From Nephrocerus scutellatus (Eukaryota > Arthropoda > Insecta > Diptera > Pipunculidae): a stretch of 64,000 nucleotides of DNA. Positions 21,501-33,235 of this stretch are shown here, piece after piece; within the stretch, counting starts at the first letter, position 1; each line of letters starts with the position of its first letter. The notes under the pieces were generated by a model. The model searched no databases. It was not told the DNA's origin and worked only from the letters and a program-made list of their open reading frames with translations. A program made the translations under genes and the position numbers. Location: positions 26,317,777 through 26,381,776 of the forward strand of contig OX352761.1 in assembly GCA_947095585.1 (NCBI GenBank), given 5' to 3'.

Positions 21501-24500
21501 GTTACACACCTGCAACGCTGGGAACCTTTAGTTCTTTAATAAAGCTTTGATAGCGACCTGTGCCCCCGGTACATCCCGCCCAGCAGAGCTTTCACCAGGG
21601 GAAATCTGCGAAACCAATTCCACAAAACATGACCTTGCCCCCGATTATCTCTTGGGTAGAATGCCGACTGTTAAGTTTTTATATTGTGATATTATACGTG
21701 CCATTATAGGGACAGCTGTAAATGGTTAAGCGGTAAGGCGGCACTACAGGACTGTGATCAGCCTGGAATAGTTTCTATCCTAGTTTCTATCTTAGCTGAG
21801 TCTGGGCAAACTTTTGGTTTAGGAGCCAGTTCCGTTCAGGGTTTTACCTACGTAGTGGCTAATGGTTTACTACCCAAATGCGGGTAGAGCGCCAGCAGTG
21901 GACCATCAGAGGCGTAACTGATATTACTGGTGCGATGATGTGCTCTCTGTGGACTTGCATATCTCAACCGGTTGTCGTGAACCAAGGATCGGCAAGGACT
22001 TTAGTTAGGTCCTGCTCTAACCATTGAGTTATTACTGGCACATCTGTCTAAGATGATCTGTCTAAGATGATTGTCGTATAACTAATCCGCGTCCGAAGAA
22101 GACCGTGGAACTATGCCCTTTGTGGGCGGCGTTCACGTTAATACTAAGACATTTCATATTACTGTTAAGTGCGCTTTGTATTTGGATCAGCTCTCAAGTT
22201 ACCTTATTTAAATATTCGATTTCGCGCTCCACTATCTTAATAAAGGTACCAATGTTAGATCTCCTCGCAGACGTGGCCACCATGTGCTTAGTTTTGCTCT
22301 AATTTATGTGCAGACTCAGATTTCGAGCCGCCCGCCCAATCTAGGTCAAACCTTCTTAGACAGCTCTTGGGTTTCTTTTGTAGATTGGATTGTTTCTCTA
22401 AAATACCTGGTTGAAGTCAGTACATCCCTATGTCAGAACCCTTTATAGATGTTGAATGGCCTTGATACTGATCCGGATATCTTTACTTGACATATAACAT
22501 ATTGGTCATGATCAACCTACATTTTCGTGTCAGTTTATTTGGGATGCCAAATTTTCTCATATCTTATCTTATCTTATATCGTTCTATTCTTATCTCTGGC
22601 TATGTCCATTAAATGTACACAAAACACCTATTACAACAACACCTGTACTCCACTATAATTCCCTTAGGCGGTAGCTGTATCTCTTTGCAAGAACTTTTTG
22701 AACTTGAATTCTAAGCAACTGAACTACTTCGGCCAAACGCCTCTATTTATACTCATTGAATAGTTTCCAGAAACGTCCAATCTTAGAGAAAGAAATATAG
22801 AGAATAGCCAAAAATTGTGGCCTTATTCCCTTATTTACAACCATCTCATATGTAACGAGTTATCTTCTAAAAATAAACTACATGTGCAATCATGTACTTA
22901 CACAAAAACACGGCAAACCGTAAAAACTGGTTTGACTACATTTTTGATTATATTTAAAATAATCTAATTAATCTTACAGCCTCAAAGTTTGCTTTTGTAA
23001 GTGCTTAATTCTAATTCAGTGCCTATTTATTTTGTACGAGTATGTACATTGCGATTTATATTGGGATTCGAATTCTATTATCTGGGCTACCAACTACTTT
23101 TCGTAACAATACGATAGAGGGGATTTTTAAATAAAGGATGCTGAATTGTTTCTGCCCCTATATAGGTATTTGAAGGTGTTAGATTCTTCTAGGGTCTTTC
23201 TGTTGCATGCTGGTTGCAAGTTAATAATCCAGATTGGTTCTACGTTATCATTCCGACGAGAAGTGTTTTCATCCGATCTCTCGGAAAAATTGCTCGCTTT
23301 CAAAGTCTGCCAGTTGCGAAGTCTGGAGACTAAATAAATTGCGGCTTTTAAGTCTATGAATAAATCTGTTTGTTTTGGGCAATCCAATTTAACGCCCCTT
23401 TTACTATACTACAATATCCCTTATAAAGTTCTCCCCTATGACACGAATTCTTATAACGCGAAGAAAAAAAGTGCGACTAGTTTTCAGATTTGTCGTCTGT
23501 CTAGAAATGTTTCTCATAAAATTGCATAATTTCAAAATTTTCTTTTTCTACCATCATTGACAGGTTTAAATCCATCCCCCCCAACCTTATGGTACGATGG
23601 CGCAATAATCCCGACGCAATGCTAGAAGCCCAATACCCATCGACTGGAGAATTCGAGTACATGGAATGTGGACCATCGCCACCAGCTGAAAGTGCTCCAA
23701 GTATGTACGACAGTTTCGAAGAGCCAACATCTGAGCTGAGCGTTCAGATTTGTAACGACACGTTACGCATCAGTTTGATAGATCAAATGAAATCGGCGGC
23801 AGGACGTGTCCGCTTCCTTGAGGATATCGAACAGGGCAATGTAATTGCCGAAAATACAAAGACACACTTTGAATCAGCGTCGAAAATCGAGAAAAATTTG
23901 AGCTATTTGTGGGCGGCGTTTTTAAAGCGATGGGATTTACTCGACGGACTCCTCGCCGTCGGAGCTGAATTGAATTTCTGCGATCAAAATGGAATTTCCG
24001 CACTACACTTGGGTTCGTTTAGTGGTTGTTTGTCAACGTTGAGCTTTCTCGTCGACAAAGGAATGAATGTCAATCTACAGCCAAAATGCTATACACCGTT
24101 ACATTGTGCTGCTTTTGGAAATGCCGTCGAGGCTGCAAAAATGCTTATCAATAATGGTGCGATCATCACGATCGATACGAACAAACCAAATTGCGAGGAA
24201 TCTCTGCTACACTGTTCGGTGCGATCGAATTCCTTAGAATGTGTGCTGCTTTTTATAGCCGAAGGAGCGGATGTGAACTCTTTGAAACCGAACGGTACCA
24301 ATCCGATTCATTTGGCCGCCGATTTGGGTAATGCACAGTGTCTGGAAGCGCTGCTTAATGCACCAGGCGCCGATCCAAATGTACGCATTTGCATACGCGA
24401 AAAGGAGTCAACTGCATTGCATCTGGCAGCCGATGAGGGTAATGTGGAATGCGTTGATCTGTTGTTGGCAAAAGGCGCCGATGCTAAGTTGAAAAATCAT

Positions 24501-26393
24501 CGTGGATTCACTGCGCTACACCTGGCAGCGAGAACGTCCAGCTTGGAATGTGTAGAATCGTTGTTGCGCAATGGCAACGCAGATCCAAACGCAGAAGATT
24601 TTGACCATCGAACACCGTTGCACGCGGCAATAGGAAAGTCAGAGAACGCTTTCGATATTCTGGAAACGCTAATCTCATGGGGTGCGAATGTCAATCACAA
24701 GGACATTTATGGATTCACTGCACTGCATTTGGCAGCGTTGGATGGTCTGGCGCAGTGTGTCGAAATGTTGATCTTCCATGGAGCAGATGTAACAACAAAA
24801 TCGAAAAAAGGCACCTCCGCTCTGAATGTGATTACGCGAAAAACTCCAGCATCGGTTGCAATGATACGCCAGAAACTCGATGCGGCAATAACACTGCACC
24901 ATTCGCAAGATCCGGTCAATCGAGAGGTTGAATTGGAGCTAGACTTTCGACAGTTGCTGCAGCACTGTCATCCGCGCGAGATCAGCTATCTGAATACATT
25001 TGTGGACGAAGGCCAAAAGGAAATCCTCGAACATCCACTGTGCTCGTCCTTCCTCTATATCAAATGGGGCAAAATCCGCAAATACTACATTGGCCGGCTA
25101 ATATTTTGTTTTACATTTGTTCTCTTTCTCACACTGTACGTGCTGACTGCACTGGCGCATAACTGCTACAATGGCAGCAAAGATGACAACACAACCATCC
25201 AAGCCCAGGAACTCTGCCAGAAGCAATCGATTCTCGGCGACATGCTACGCAATAATCCGTTTGTCATGGAAATGCAATGGTGGGTGCTGGTAGCCATTAC
25301 AATTGTGGAGATATTTCGCAAACTCTACGGTATAACGGGGTATTCATCTTTTAAACATTATGTGATGCAAGTTGAGAACATCATGGAATGGTTTGTTATA
25401 ACGAGCGTCTTTGTCATTTCGTACATTTACACCAAGCAGACGTACACCTTTCAAAATCACATTGGAGCGTTTGCGGTGCTGCTCGGCTGGACGAACCTTA
25501 TGCTTATGATTGGTCAGCTACCGGTATTCGACGTGTATGTGGCAATGTATACGCGTGTACAGGGGGAATTTGCCAAACTCTTTATGGCCTACTCGTGCAT
25601 GCTGATTGGATTCACCATAAGTTTTTGCGTGATATTCCCTTCGTCGTCGTCATTTGCAAATCCTTTTATGGGATTCATATCAGTTTTGGTGATGATGATT
25701 GGCGAACAGGATCTCTCGTTGTTGATCAACGATCCCGATGGCAAAGATCCGCCATTCCTGCTGGAGGTTAGTGCACAAATAACATTCGTTCTGTTCCTGC
25801 TATTTGTCACAATTATTTTGATGAATTTACTCGTCGGTATTGCTGTGCACGATATTCAGGGATTAAAGAAAACCGCTGGACTTTCGAAATTAGTGCGACA
25901 AACGAAACTTATCTCGTACATTGAGTCGGCCCTATTCAACGGCTATTTACCAACATGGTTGCGCAATTTGCTGCACTACACGGCGCTGGTATCACCGCAA
26001 GCGTATCGTGTTGTCCTCTGTGTGAAACCGTTAAATCCCAGTGAGAAACGCCTACCGCGCGATATTCTCATGAAGGCGTACGAAATTGGTAAAATGCGCA
26101 AACATTGTGGCAATACAATTTCAGCGAAAAACTCCGCAGCCACATATCTATCATACAAGAACAAATACAATAACAACAAAAGCCAAACATACTCAGATGA
26201 TGGCCTCGAAACGTGCAGTTTCACAACAATAACGACCAAAATCGACGACAATGCCGAACGCATTGAATTCCTAACACAAGAGATTCAGGAAATGAAGCAG
26301 GCACTCATTACACAGCAAGCACAGGCAAGCAAAGTCATCGATAAGCTACTAATAGTGATTTCCAATCAACAAAAGAATAATTTAAGGAAATGA
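18482..26393 (+). CDS. pyx: TRPA-type ankyrin cation channel, pyrexia (two coding exons)
   Basis: Coding exons 18482-18597 and 23564-26393 give 981 residues, close to the roughly 950 of fly Pyrexia. Pyrexia is a plasma-membrane, heat-gated cation channel of the TRPA group (family knowledge). An ankyrin array spans residues ~150-475, with repeats such as GFTALHLAA and NGTNPIHLAA. The RKTP and LDFR motifs after it are typical of pyrexia. Six membrane helices follow: S1 ~548-575 (GRLIFCFTFVLFLTLYVL), S2 ~611-630, S3 ~646-662, S4 ~670-692, S5 ~711-731 and S6 ~777-803 (FLLFVTIILMNLLVGIAVHD). The pore loop is ~740-757 (ISVLVMMIGEQD). A C-terminal coiled-coil-like segment lies at ~933-975 (AERIEFLTQEIQEMKQAL). 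No stops or frameshifts, so it looks functional. Translation from the internal ATG at 23589 would give 934 residues. The 5-kb intron holds a mariner and non-LTR relics. painless and waterwitch are the main alternatives. Confidence 0.87.
18660..18985. other. pyx intron, non-coding
   Basis: Intronic AT-rich sequence with poly-A/poly-T runs before the mariner relic. Nothing else seen. Confidence 0.5.
18988..19775 (-). pseudogene. Irritans-type mariner relic inside the pyx intron
   Basis: The end at about 18990 reads CGGGCTGATAAGTAATCGGC, like an irritans mariner terminal repeat. Reading the minus strand, an HTH-like remnant lies at about 19760-19680. Then come CLTTSKECMAM, KRDKNEFLRCFATVDDTWIH (first catalytic Asp block; the usual DETW is DDTW), GESKYKKTKVGLLANK, ELLVRFDADLKQKLKKG and LFHQDNVPAHNPA (second block), and finally a C-terminal stretch near 19060-19100. 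Frameshifts and stops occur between blocks, and the SPDLAP block is degenerate. Clearly dead. Confidence 0.75.
19795..21295 (+). pseudogene. Non-LTR retrotransposon relic (RT and C-terminus) inside the pyx intron
   Basis: Reverse-transcriptase blocks appear in order over broken frames: LNDLNTHKSAGPDGISPLGL (19960-20030), SWKTAFVQPIPKK, FDISKAFDRVRHQALLPKMC (20360-20430), NAGVPQGSVLSPQLFLIFIN and HSFADDSTLSFSY with the catalytic FADD. The C-terminal part is CLSLFYRFFHQRCSRDIANC and RTVKFRDSFFNRKTRMWNAL. The 3' tail ends near 21290 with GCCAAGCATATAGCCGAGCA and AATTATAAAAAAATTA. A second copy of the same family is at 61380-62900. Several stops and frameshifts; the 5' part is cut at the mariner. 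Confidence 0.85.
21300..23125. other. pyx intron, unrecognised sequence
   Basis: No gene. 21540-22320 is less AT-rich than the rest and resembles the untranslated end of some transposable element, but no protein motif is visible. ATCTGTCTAAGATG occurs twice in tandem at 22045-22071 and TCTTATCTTATCTTAT at 22561. Confidence 0.35.
23127..23390 (-). pseudogene. Short RTE-like reverse-transcriptase fragment
   Basis: The minus-strand translation contains KQTDLFIDLKAAIYLVSRL, matching the LFIDFKAAYDSI block of the RTE-like copy at 47235-47270, and a terminal NTFKYL resembling the SFNYLGST block. The YADD region between them is deleted. The fragment lies just 170 bp upstream of the large pyx exon. 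Confidence 0.5.
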
Positions 26394-26740
26394 TTTGAAG
26401 AGCGATATAGAGTATTATTGCAATTAGACGCTGTGGGCTGGGACAAGCACAGGCTTGAGATTGAGAATAGACAATAACAACTATAGTAGTATAAGGTAAT
26501 ATAGTGTGTAATTATTGTTATAATTATTATATTAACAAAAAAAATATAGGGCGACATAGTTTATGTGAATTGATTTGATTCGAGTGTAGTAGGTCGATAG
26601 TTGAAATGTATGCTGTTTTGTTTATTTGTAAAAAATTATGAAAAACCTTTTTTTACACAACTTATATCACAATTAATACATCGAGCTTCGCATGTCAAAT
26701 TGTCAAAATAACGGATATCACCAATTAAGAAATACATACA
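26394..26740 (+). other. pyx 3' untranslated region (presumed)
   Basis: AT-rich sequence directly after the pyx stop codon. I see no clean AATAAA; AATTAATACA near 26670 is the nearest variant. Confidence 0.4.
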
Positions 26741-26744
26741 TGAG

Positions 26745-26850
26745 TCACTCTAGGGGTTAGTGCGTTGAACTTCTGAGCAGGAGCTTTGAGGTTTGAATCC
26801 CAGAAACACCAAACAACTTTTTCACGGTCCCATCTCTCGCAAATATCTAA
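26745..26850 (+). repeat. SINE-like repeat with tRNA-derived head
   Basis: A-box-like CTCTAGGGGTTAGTGCG, then B-box-like GAGGTTTGAATCCCAG, followed by AAACACCAAACAACTTT and TCTCGCAAATATC. The order mirrors 10480-10620. Probably a diverged member of the same Pol III-derived family. Confidence 0.45.
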
Positions 26851-28405
26851 TGTCTAATTGCCACGGAAAGCTTCTCAATTCGCCTTTTGGATACGGCATT
26901 TAATTGTAGGTCCCTTCCATTTGTTTTTCCAACGAATTCCTCCGTTTCCAGTTGATAGCTACGCGAAGTACATCGCTAATCACCAACAAAAAAAAATCGG
27001 CGATAGAATGCAACCTTGTCGTACCCCAGCTAGGATTTTGAATTCCTCTGACAGCTTTCCTCTATGCAGCATCACATGACATTTAGAGCCATCATAGGTA
27101 TCTTTAATAATAGCTATTAGTTTATCGGGTATGCCTCTCCTGCGAAAGGCAAGCCAGATAAACTGTCTGTTGACACTGTCAAACGCCTTCTCGAAATCGA
27201 TGTACAGCAGGTGCAGTGATGACCGGAATTCAACGCACTGCTCAATAATGGTCCGCCGGGTGTTGATGTGGTCGACACATGTGCGTTGCGGAAACCGCCA
27301 TGTTCGGCATCGAGTTTATCTTCTAGATGTTCCTTAATTCGCTCAAGTACTACTTTGGCTATTTCCTTTGCAACTGCAGGAAGAACGCATATGCCTCTCT
27401 AGTTTTCACACTCCATAAGACTACCTTTTTTAGGGAGCTGGACAATCATTCCCTTCTTTCACTCGTCTGGGAAACTTTCTGTCTCCCAAGCTCTCTCTAC
27501 AAGAGGGTATAAAAGCTCTGCTGATGTCGTTTGAGCGGTTTTGCGGGTATACCATCTAGTCCTACCGACTTGTTGCACTGTAGTGCGTTCGTTGATCGCG
27601 GTAGCGATCTATCTTTACTGCGAGTTGAGGTGCGAATACGGGAAATTGTTACTTCCGGCAGCTCCGTTTGATTTGGGTGCATATCGTTAGTGAATGCACG
27701 GTTAAGGACCGTAGAAAAATGCTCCTTCCATTGCTTGAGCTGATCCTTATCTTAAACGACTACGGCACCATCTAGGCCTTTCACCGGATGTTGGCTAGAG
27801 CAGTGACCATCTGTCAGCTCTTTGATGATTCTGTAAACGGTTCTGCTATCGCACCTGCTCGCTGCTTCCTCTGCTTCTAAGGCCAGGTTGTTAATATCAT
27901 TACGTTTGTCAGTTTTAAGTAGCTTACGCTCTTCAATCCGCCTCCAGGTATCCTCGGTAAGCAACGTGCTGTACCTTGTTGTTGGCGTGATGAGGGGATC
28001 TTTAGCCGGTCGATGTTATACCTAGGCATTCGGATGATATTGCGGAGTCTTTGAACTGATGAAGTACGAAACAAGACAGTAGCAACCATAAGGTGATGAT
28101 CCCTGACTTTGTGGCAGGTCTTATGCTCAAACATGGTGCCTCCCATGACAAGGTGGTTGGTGTTGCAGAAATCAACAAATCTTTCACCATTGTCATTTCG
28201 TTCGACGAGACGCGAGACTCACGTTCCAGTTGAAGAAATCTGGCAATTTGAGGTCCTTCACTCCCTGAGTCAAGGAGCGTCCTCACATTCCAGAAATCAA
28301 TATTAGTCCGGGTACAAAAGCCAAAAGTCGTCATTATTCGATCATTACTTATCCGAGGCGTTGTGTCGGTTTCAGTAGCGGACATTTTTCGGTACCGCAG
28401 GTGCT
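26850..28405 (-). pseudogene. Non-LTR retrotransposon relic, endonuclease to reverse transcriptase
   Basis: On the minus strand the start at about 28385 gives IDFWNVRTLLDSGSEGPQIA, the N-terminus of an APE endonuclease. MGGTMFEHKTCHKVRDHHLM (about 28146) is the catalytic middle. Next comes a linker with AASRCDSRTVYRIIKELTDG (27860), then RT blocks near 27260-27000: LLYIDFEKAFDSVNRQ and GVRQGC-like sequence at 27030. Multiple frameshifts and stops. The 95-bp scrap at 2003-2100 is from the same family. RTE-type is my best guess, not certain. Confidence 0.75.
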
Positions 28406-28409
28406 AACC

Positions 28410-30040
28410 CACGTTACGTAGACTAGAAACGCTAGACCGTTCGCACTTGCAATTTAAGCCTACATATATAAGGATTTAAACATATAGTTGCCCGGGGACC
28501 ATCACTAGGAGGTAAAGAAAGCACTACATCACGAACTTGATTGTTGCGCTTCTGGCTCATCCCAAGTTTTGAGCAGTCAGTAGTTTCCCGATCGATCGCA
28601 ATGCAGATGTCCTCTTTGCTCTTTGCATATGTAAATTTTACATTTTCATTGCGATACGAAAAACAGGGACAAATGCTTATGCAGGCAAAAGTTCATTATA
28701 GCCATTTGTTGCAATTTGGAAAACATACATGTCAGCATTTCGTTTAATTTTGACATTAACTCATGCACGCAAGTCTATTATAATCGACCCTTAAGTTATT
28801 TTCTTCTAAGTTAATGATAATGACCGCTTGCTTATTTTATCATTGTCGTTCTCTCATTCTACTTTGATGAAATAATCGACTTAATGGATATGAAAAAAAT
28901 CAAATTTCCGTACGGAATGTATCACTTCATTGGCACTTTGATCTCATAAGTTAAGGAATATTTGACTAAACCGAGAAAAATCACATTATGGACTACGATT
29001 TGCATGTGTCCTATCCTATTATAGTCGGCTCTTTATGTATTAATAGGGTCCCGCTCAATAATAAAGCAGTCAATACGCTGTCAGAGGTGTTTATTGAAAA
29101 GCTAACAAGCCATATATCCACAGGAGGAAATCCATTTCAATTTCTTTCATCAAACCTATTACAACATCAGGTGCTTTTAATATAAACTCACAAACTTTTT
29201 ACAAAAAAAATCTACCAACTATCGACCCACAAATTCGAACTTAAATTGATTTTTTTAATTTGTTCTATTTAATAAAAAAAATAACCCAAAAACCTATTAC
29301 CATTAAAGTAGGCGTATAAGTTAAAATAACAATCCACCCTAAAATGATGTGAACTGCATTGCGGTTATTACCTTCACAACCTGTGCGTTAACCCAAATAA
29401 GGCGTTACGTCAATGTTTTTTCTTTATGAATGTAGCCCGATTATTTTCTTATTTTTTGTTTTTTTTTTGTTTTGCATCCAACTTTTCTTCTAACTGCCTC
29501 GTAAGCATTGGAAAAGCTCTGTCTCAGTGCGTTATGTATTACGGTAGTCTCCATACAAGGTCGAGACCATTTTGACCGATAAAAGAGGCATCAACGCATC
29601 AATTTAGGGTGGACTCTATGTAAGCAGCAACAGGTTATTATAGTAAATCTAAAGTAGATCATGTTCAGTATTCCTTTATAGTTTTTAAGAAACAACAAGT
29701 TGTTATGACCATTTACAAAAACGAAATGTTAAATATACATAAATACATACACTATAATACATATTACTATTGATAAGAATTTGCTATATATACATAGATA
29801 CAATTGTATACTATAAAATAATGTCTCTTTCCAATTGTACAAATCATACCAGAAACCATACCCACGATTTAGGTGTCAACTTGCCAGGTTTATATGGTTT
29901 TCGTGCCAGACGATTTGAAAATGTAACGAAAATCCGCATAAACTAGAAATCCCATTCATTTGCAATCGTCGTTATGTGTGATATCTTAGGAGCGATTTTG
30001 GTAGCAAAATGAGGATGAGGTGCGTACAATGTTATTGTTG
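28410..30040. other. Intergenic, nothing supported
   Basis: No ORF with recognisable content. Palindromic and AT-rich words are frequent. The sequence around 29870 (ACCATACCCACGATT) has a partner at 5935 (ACCATACCCACGGGT), so shared repeat debris is likely. Confidence 0.3.
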
Positions 30041-30042
30041 TA

Positions 30043-30588
30043 TTACAAAATTGTCGCTGCGAGCGAATCGGTTCTCTTTTCTCATACGGGAGACTGACTA
30101 GTCACATGCTATTGCCAAGTGACGTGAGTGTCAAAAAAGATAAATGCAATGCATGCGTTAATAACCATACTAAACACACAATTTACTGCTGCTATTAACT
30201 TGCTGTAATTTTTGTCTCATGCCTTATTTTGCGACCAAAATCGACCCTCTGTCGTTAACTGAAGTATGCAACAAGTATAAAATTTTGTCGCACACTCAAA
30301 CTCTTGCACACTCACATACTTGAACTAGTTCAAGTCCCTTTTCACGTTTTATTTTTGCCAAACTAGTTACGGAACTGATTTATTGAAAACCAGTTTGCGG
30401 AACTAGTTTATCGCAATTAACGAGTTCACTACAGCTGATTTTGACACTTGGCTACAAATTTTGATTTGTTTGGGCATCGGCAGCGTGTACACTTGCACTT
30501 GCACCCACTGGCTTGGAAAATTAAAATATACAATTTAATTAATAAAACAAGAAGTTGCTATATTGAATATTTTTTGTTATTTGATTTA
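30043..30588 (+). repeat. 546-bp tandem duplication, first copy
   Basis: Near-identical to 30589-31131, starting with ACAAAATTGTCGCTGCGAGC. Only a few differences are visible (e.g. CTCATACGGG preceded by TTTT versus TTCC, CGCACACTC versus CGCACTCTC), so the duplication looks recent. The unit contains three ACTAGTT words, two in GAACTAGTT. Non-coding. Confidence 0.9.
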
Positions 30589-31131
30589 CTACAAAATTGT
30601 CGCTGCGAGCGAATCGGTTCTCTTTCCTCATACGGGAGACTGACTAGTCACATGCTATTGCCAAGTGACGTGAGTGTCAAAAAAGATAAATGCAATGCAT
30701 GCGTTAATAACCATACTAAACACACAATTTACTGCTGCTATTAACTTGCTGTAATTTTTGCCTCATGCCTTATTTTGCGACCAAAATCGACCCTCTGTCG
30801 TTAACTGAAGTATGCAACAAGTATAAAATTTTGTCGCACTCTCAAACTCTTGCACACTCACATACTTGAACTAGTTCAAGTCCCTTTTCACGTTTTATTT
30901 TTGCCAAACTAGTTACGGAACTGATTTATTGAAAACCAGTTTGCGGAACTAGTTTATCGCAATTAACGAGTTCACTACAGCTGATTTTGACACTTGGCTA
31001 CAAATTTTGATTTGTTTGGGCATCGGCAGCGTGTACACTTGCACTTGCACCCACTGGCTTGGAAAATTAAAATATACAATTTAATTAATTAAACAAGAAG
31101 TTGCTATATTGAATATTTTTTGTTATTTGAT
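30589..31131 (+). repeat. 546-bp tandem duplication, second copy
   Basis: Second copy of 30043-30588. Similarity ends at TTTTTTGTTATTTGAT, where the first copy joins TTACTACAAAATTG and the second joins ATACATAAC. Confidence 0.9.
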
Positions 31132-31329
31132 ATACATAACTTATAAAAATGAATGGTCATATATTTTATACATGTTAGTATAAAATTTGAAAAGTAATTT
31201 TTTGAATAAAAGCGCTTAATCGAGAATAGTATTGAGTATGTCACCCTCAACAGTTGTCTAATGAAATACAAACGATAAAATTGTTAAAGTTAGCCAGTCT
31301 GTCAAGGGTATAACTAACATAGGCTGATC

Positions 31330-31540
31330 GAAATCGAAAAAAATTCTCACAGAAAATTATTTTGCTTGCTCTCCTCGCGATCTTGTTGACAAAACAAAAC
31401 CATAACCGTCGATTGCGTACGCGTAGCAAAGTTAGTTTCGGTTACAAAACTATACAAATGGCACACCAACAGAGAGAAATCTTAACTCAACTCAGCAAAT
31501 GGAAAGAGACATTACAGATAAGCATATTGTGAGAGTTTTA
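31330..31540 (+). repeat. Dispersed repeat, same family as 6164-6540
   Basis: Shares TTTCGGTTACAAAACTAT, GAGAGAAATCTTAACTCA and CTTGCTCTC-like words in the same order. Non-coding. Confidence 0.6.
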
Positions 31541-32540
31541 AGGTTAATATTCTAAACACATATGGATGTGTAAAATGAAAATGTATTTTTCTTTACTATT
31601 TCCTACGAAGTAAGGCAGATAAGAACAATTAGAGGAACTAAATATTTAACTAATTATTATTTGTGGCATTAATGTGGCTGTGTGAACCTTGAAACCAAAA
31701 ATAAAAGTCTTACCTTGATACCTAAAGAACCAAAAAAACAAGTTTATTCGTTTTTATGCTGGTTTTGCTGGCAGTAGGGGCGCATACGCGTACTAATACA
31801 GCGAAAAAATACGATCGGCTGTATTTGTGAGCAAAAATAAACGAACACATATTTCGAAACTAACTGGTGGCAGGGTTGCCGTTAAACAAAAATTCTGTGG
31901 ACCAAATTAAAAACAAAATTGGACCAAAAATAGACCACTCCTGAAATATACAGTGTGTATACGTTTAGGTGGCAAATTCTTAAGGGGTGATTCCTTGGCT
32001 AATTTCGTAAAAAAAAATCGTATGGGAGGGTGTACGTAGCGTTTTAAACAACAACGAAGGCTTATTTTGAGGGCATCAAAAAATTGGACAAACGTTGGAT
32101 GAAGTGTATCGAGCTAAAAGGAGACTATGTTGAAAAAAAAAAAAAGGTTTTTATGCCGAAAAGTGTGATCCTTATTTCATTTTTCAGGGACTTATTTACC
32201 CACTCTCGTATTAAAAGATATTATGCATAGTATTTTGAAAAAATTTCACAAACATCAAATGATTTGTGGGTTTTATGGAGAAAAAGAAAAAAGCAAAGGG
32301 GTTTTTTTTTTAAAGTTCTTAGAAAAGTTTATGGAATATTGGAACAGCTTTGCCATACACCTAAATAGCTTAGGATCACCATTCGACGGAGCAAAAATTT
32401 ATTTTATAGATTTATTTTTTAGGTTTAGAGCGATCTCAAAAATAAAACTTTACGTTTTTTTTCTCAACTGGAACAAATCCTAAAAGTCTTAATTTTTTTA
32501 GAAAAGACTGTACGATTGGAGACACAGAACAGTATCTGGT
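31541..32540. other. Non-coding with a dispersed repeat half-copy
   Basis: 32240-32410 (GGTTTTATGGAGAAA, TTCTTAGAAAAGTTTATGGA, AATAGCTTAGGATCACCATT) is similar to 33680-33820 (TTTTTATGGAGAAATTT, TTCTAAGAAACGTTTATGGA, AATAACTTAGGACCACCATT). These two direct copies flank the array at 32543-33235. No gene. Confidence 0.5.
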
Positions 32541-32542
32541 TT

Positions 32543-33235
32543 TTAAATTCTCTATATTTACTTCACTTGCCCGTGTGTTTGTGGGTTTGTGGATTTGTGT
32601 GTCATGGAATCTTGCGATCAATTTTTGACCCACTTCCCAAAGTCCTATTTTATTGAAATTTTGCACAAATGCATATCTCCGATGACAACACTTTCTATTA
32701 AAATTTGAGGACCCTCGGGCCACGGGGTCGGTGGGCTCCCCTACAAATATTTTACAAAATTTTACTCGATTTTCTTCAAATTTTATACACTTGTGTATCT
32801 CTGATATACAACACTTTTTGTAAAAAATTTGGAGACCCCGGGCCCGGGTTCGTGGGGCCCCATAACTTTTTTTAAAAAAATTAACCCGATTTTCTTTAAA
32901 TTTTATATACGTATGTATCTCCGATGAAAAACACTTTTTATAAAAAAATTTGGAGACCCCGGGCCCCAGGGTCATTGGGCCCCAAATTTTTTTTTAAAAA
33001 ACTTAACCCGATTTTTTAAAATTTTATATACGTGTGTATCTCCGATGGGCAACACTTTTTGCAAAAATTTTGGTGACAAGGTTTGGAGAGTCATGGGGCC
33101 CCAACAAATTTTTTAGAAAACTTAACCCGATTTTTTTAAAATTTTATATACGTGTGTATCTCCGATGGACAAAATTTTTTGTACAGTTTTTGGAGTGAGG
33201 CCCTGTGGTCCGAGGGGTGCCCATATAATTTTTTT
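32543..33235 (+). repeat. Dispersed element copy with about five ~125-bp tandem units
   Basis: Begins with TTAAATTCTCTATATTTACTT and GTGTTTGTGGGTTTGTGGAT, then tandem units with TGTGTATCTCCGATG, AACACTTTTTGTAAAA and a CCCGGGCCC-like run. The 179-codon minus-strand ORF here is a by-product of the unit length and is not a gene. Confidence 0.8.

Noticed and set aside
21400..22400. rRNA or other RNA gene in the less AT-rich intron part
   Set aside because: No conserved rRNA words recognised; more likely element untranslated sequence.
25388..25771. 127-codon plus-strand ORF in another frame
   Set aside because: Overlaps the pyx transmembrane region in frame +2; a shadow.
30043..31131. Pair of LTRs
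   Set aside because: The copies are immediately adjacent with nothing in between and lack TG...CA ends.
32436..32975. 179-codon minus-strand ORF
   Set aside because: Internally repetitive translation of the ~125-bp units plus flank; no conserved domain.
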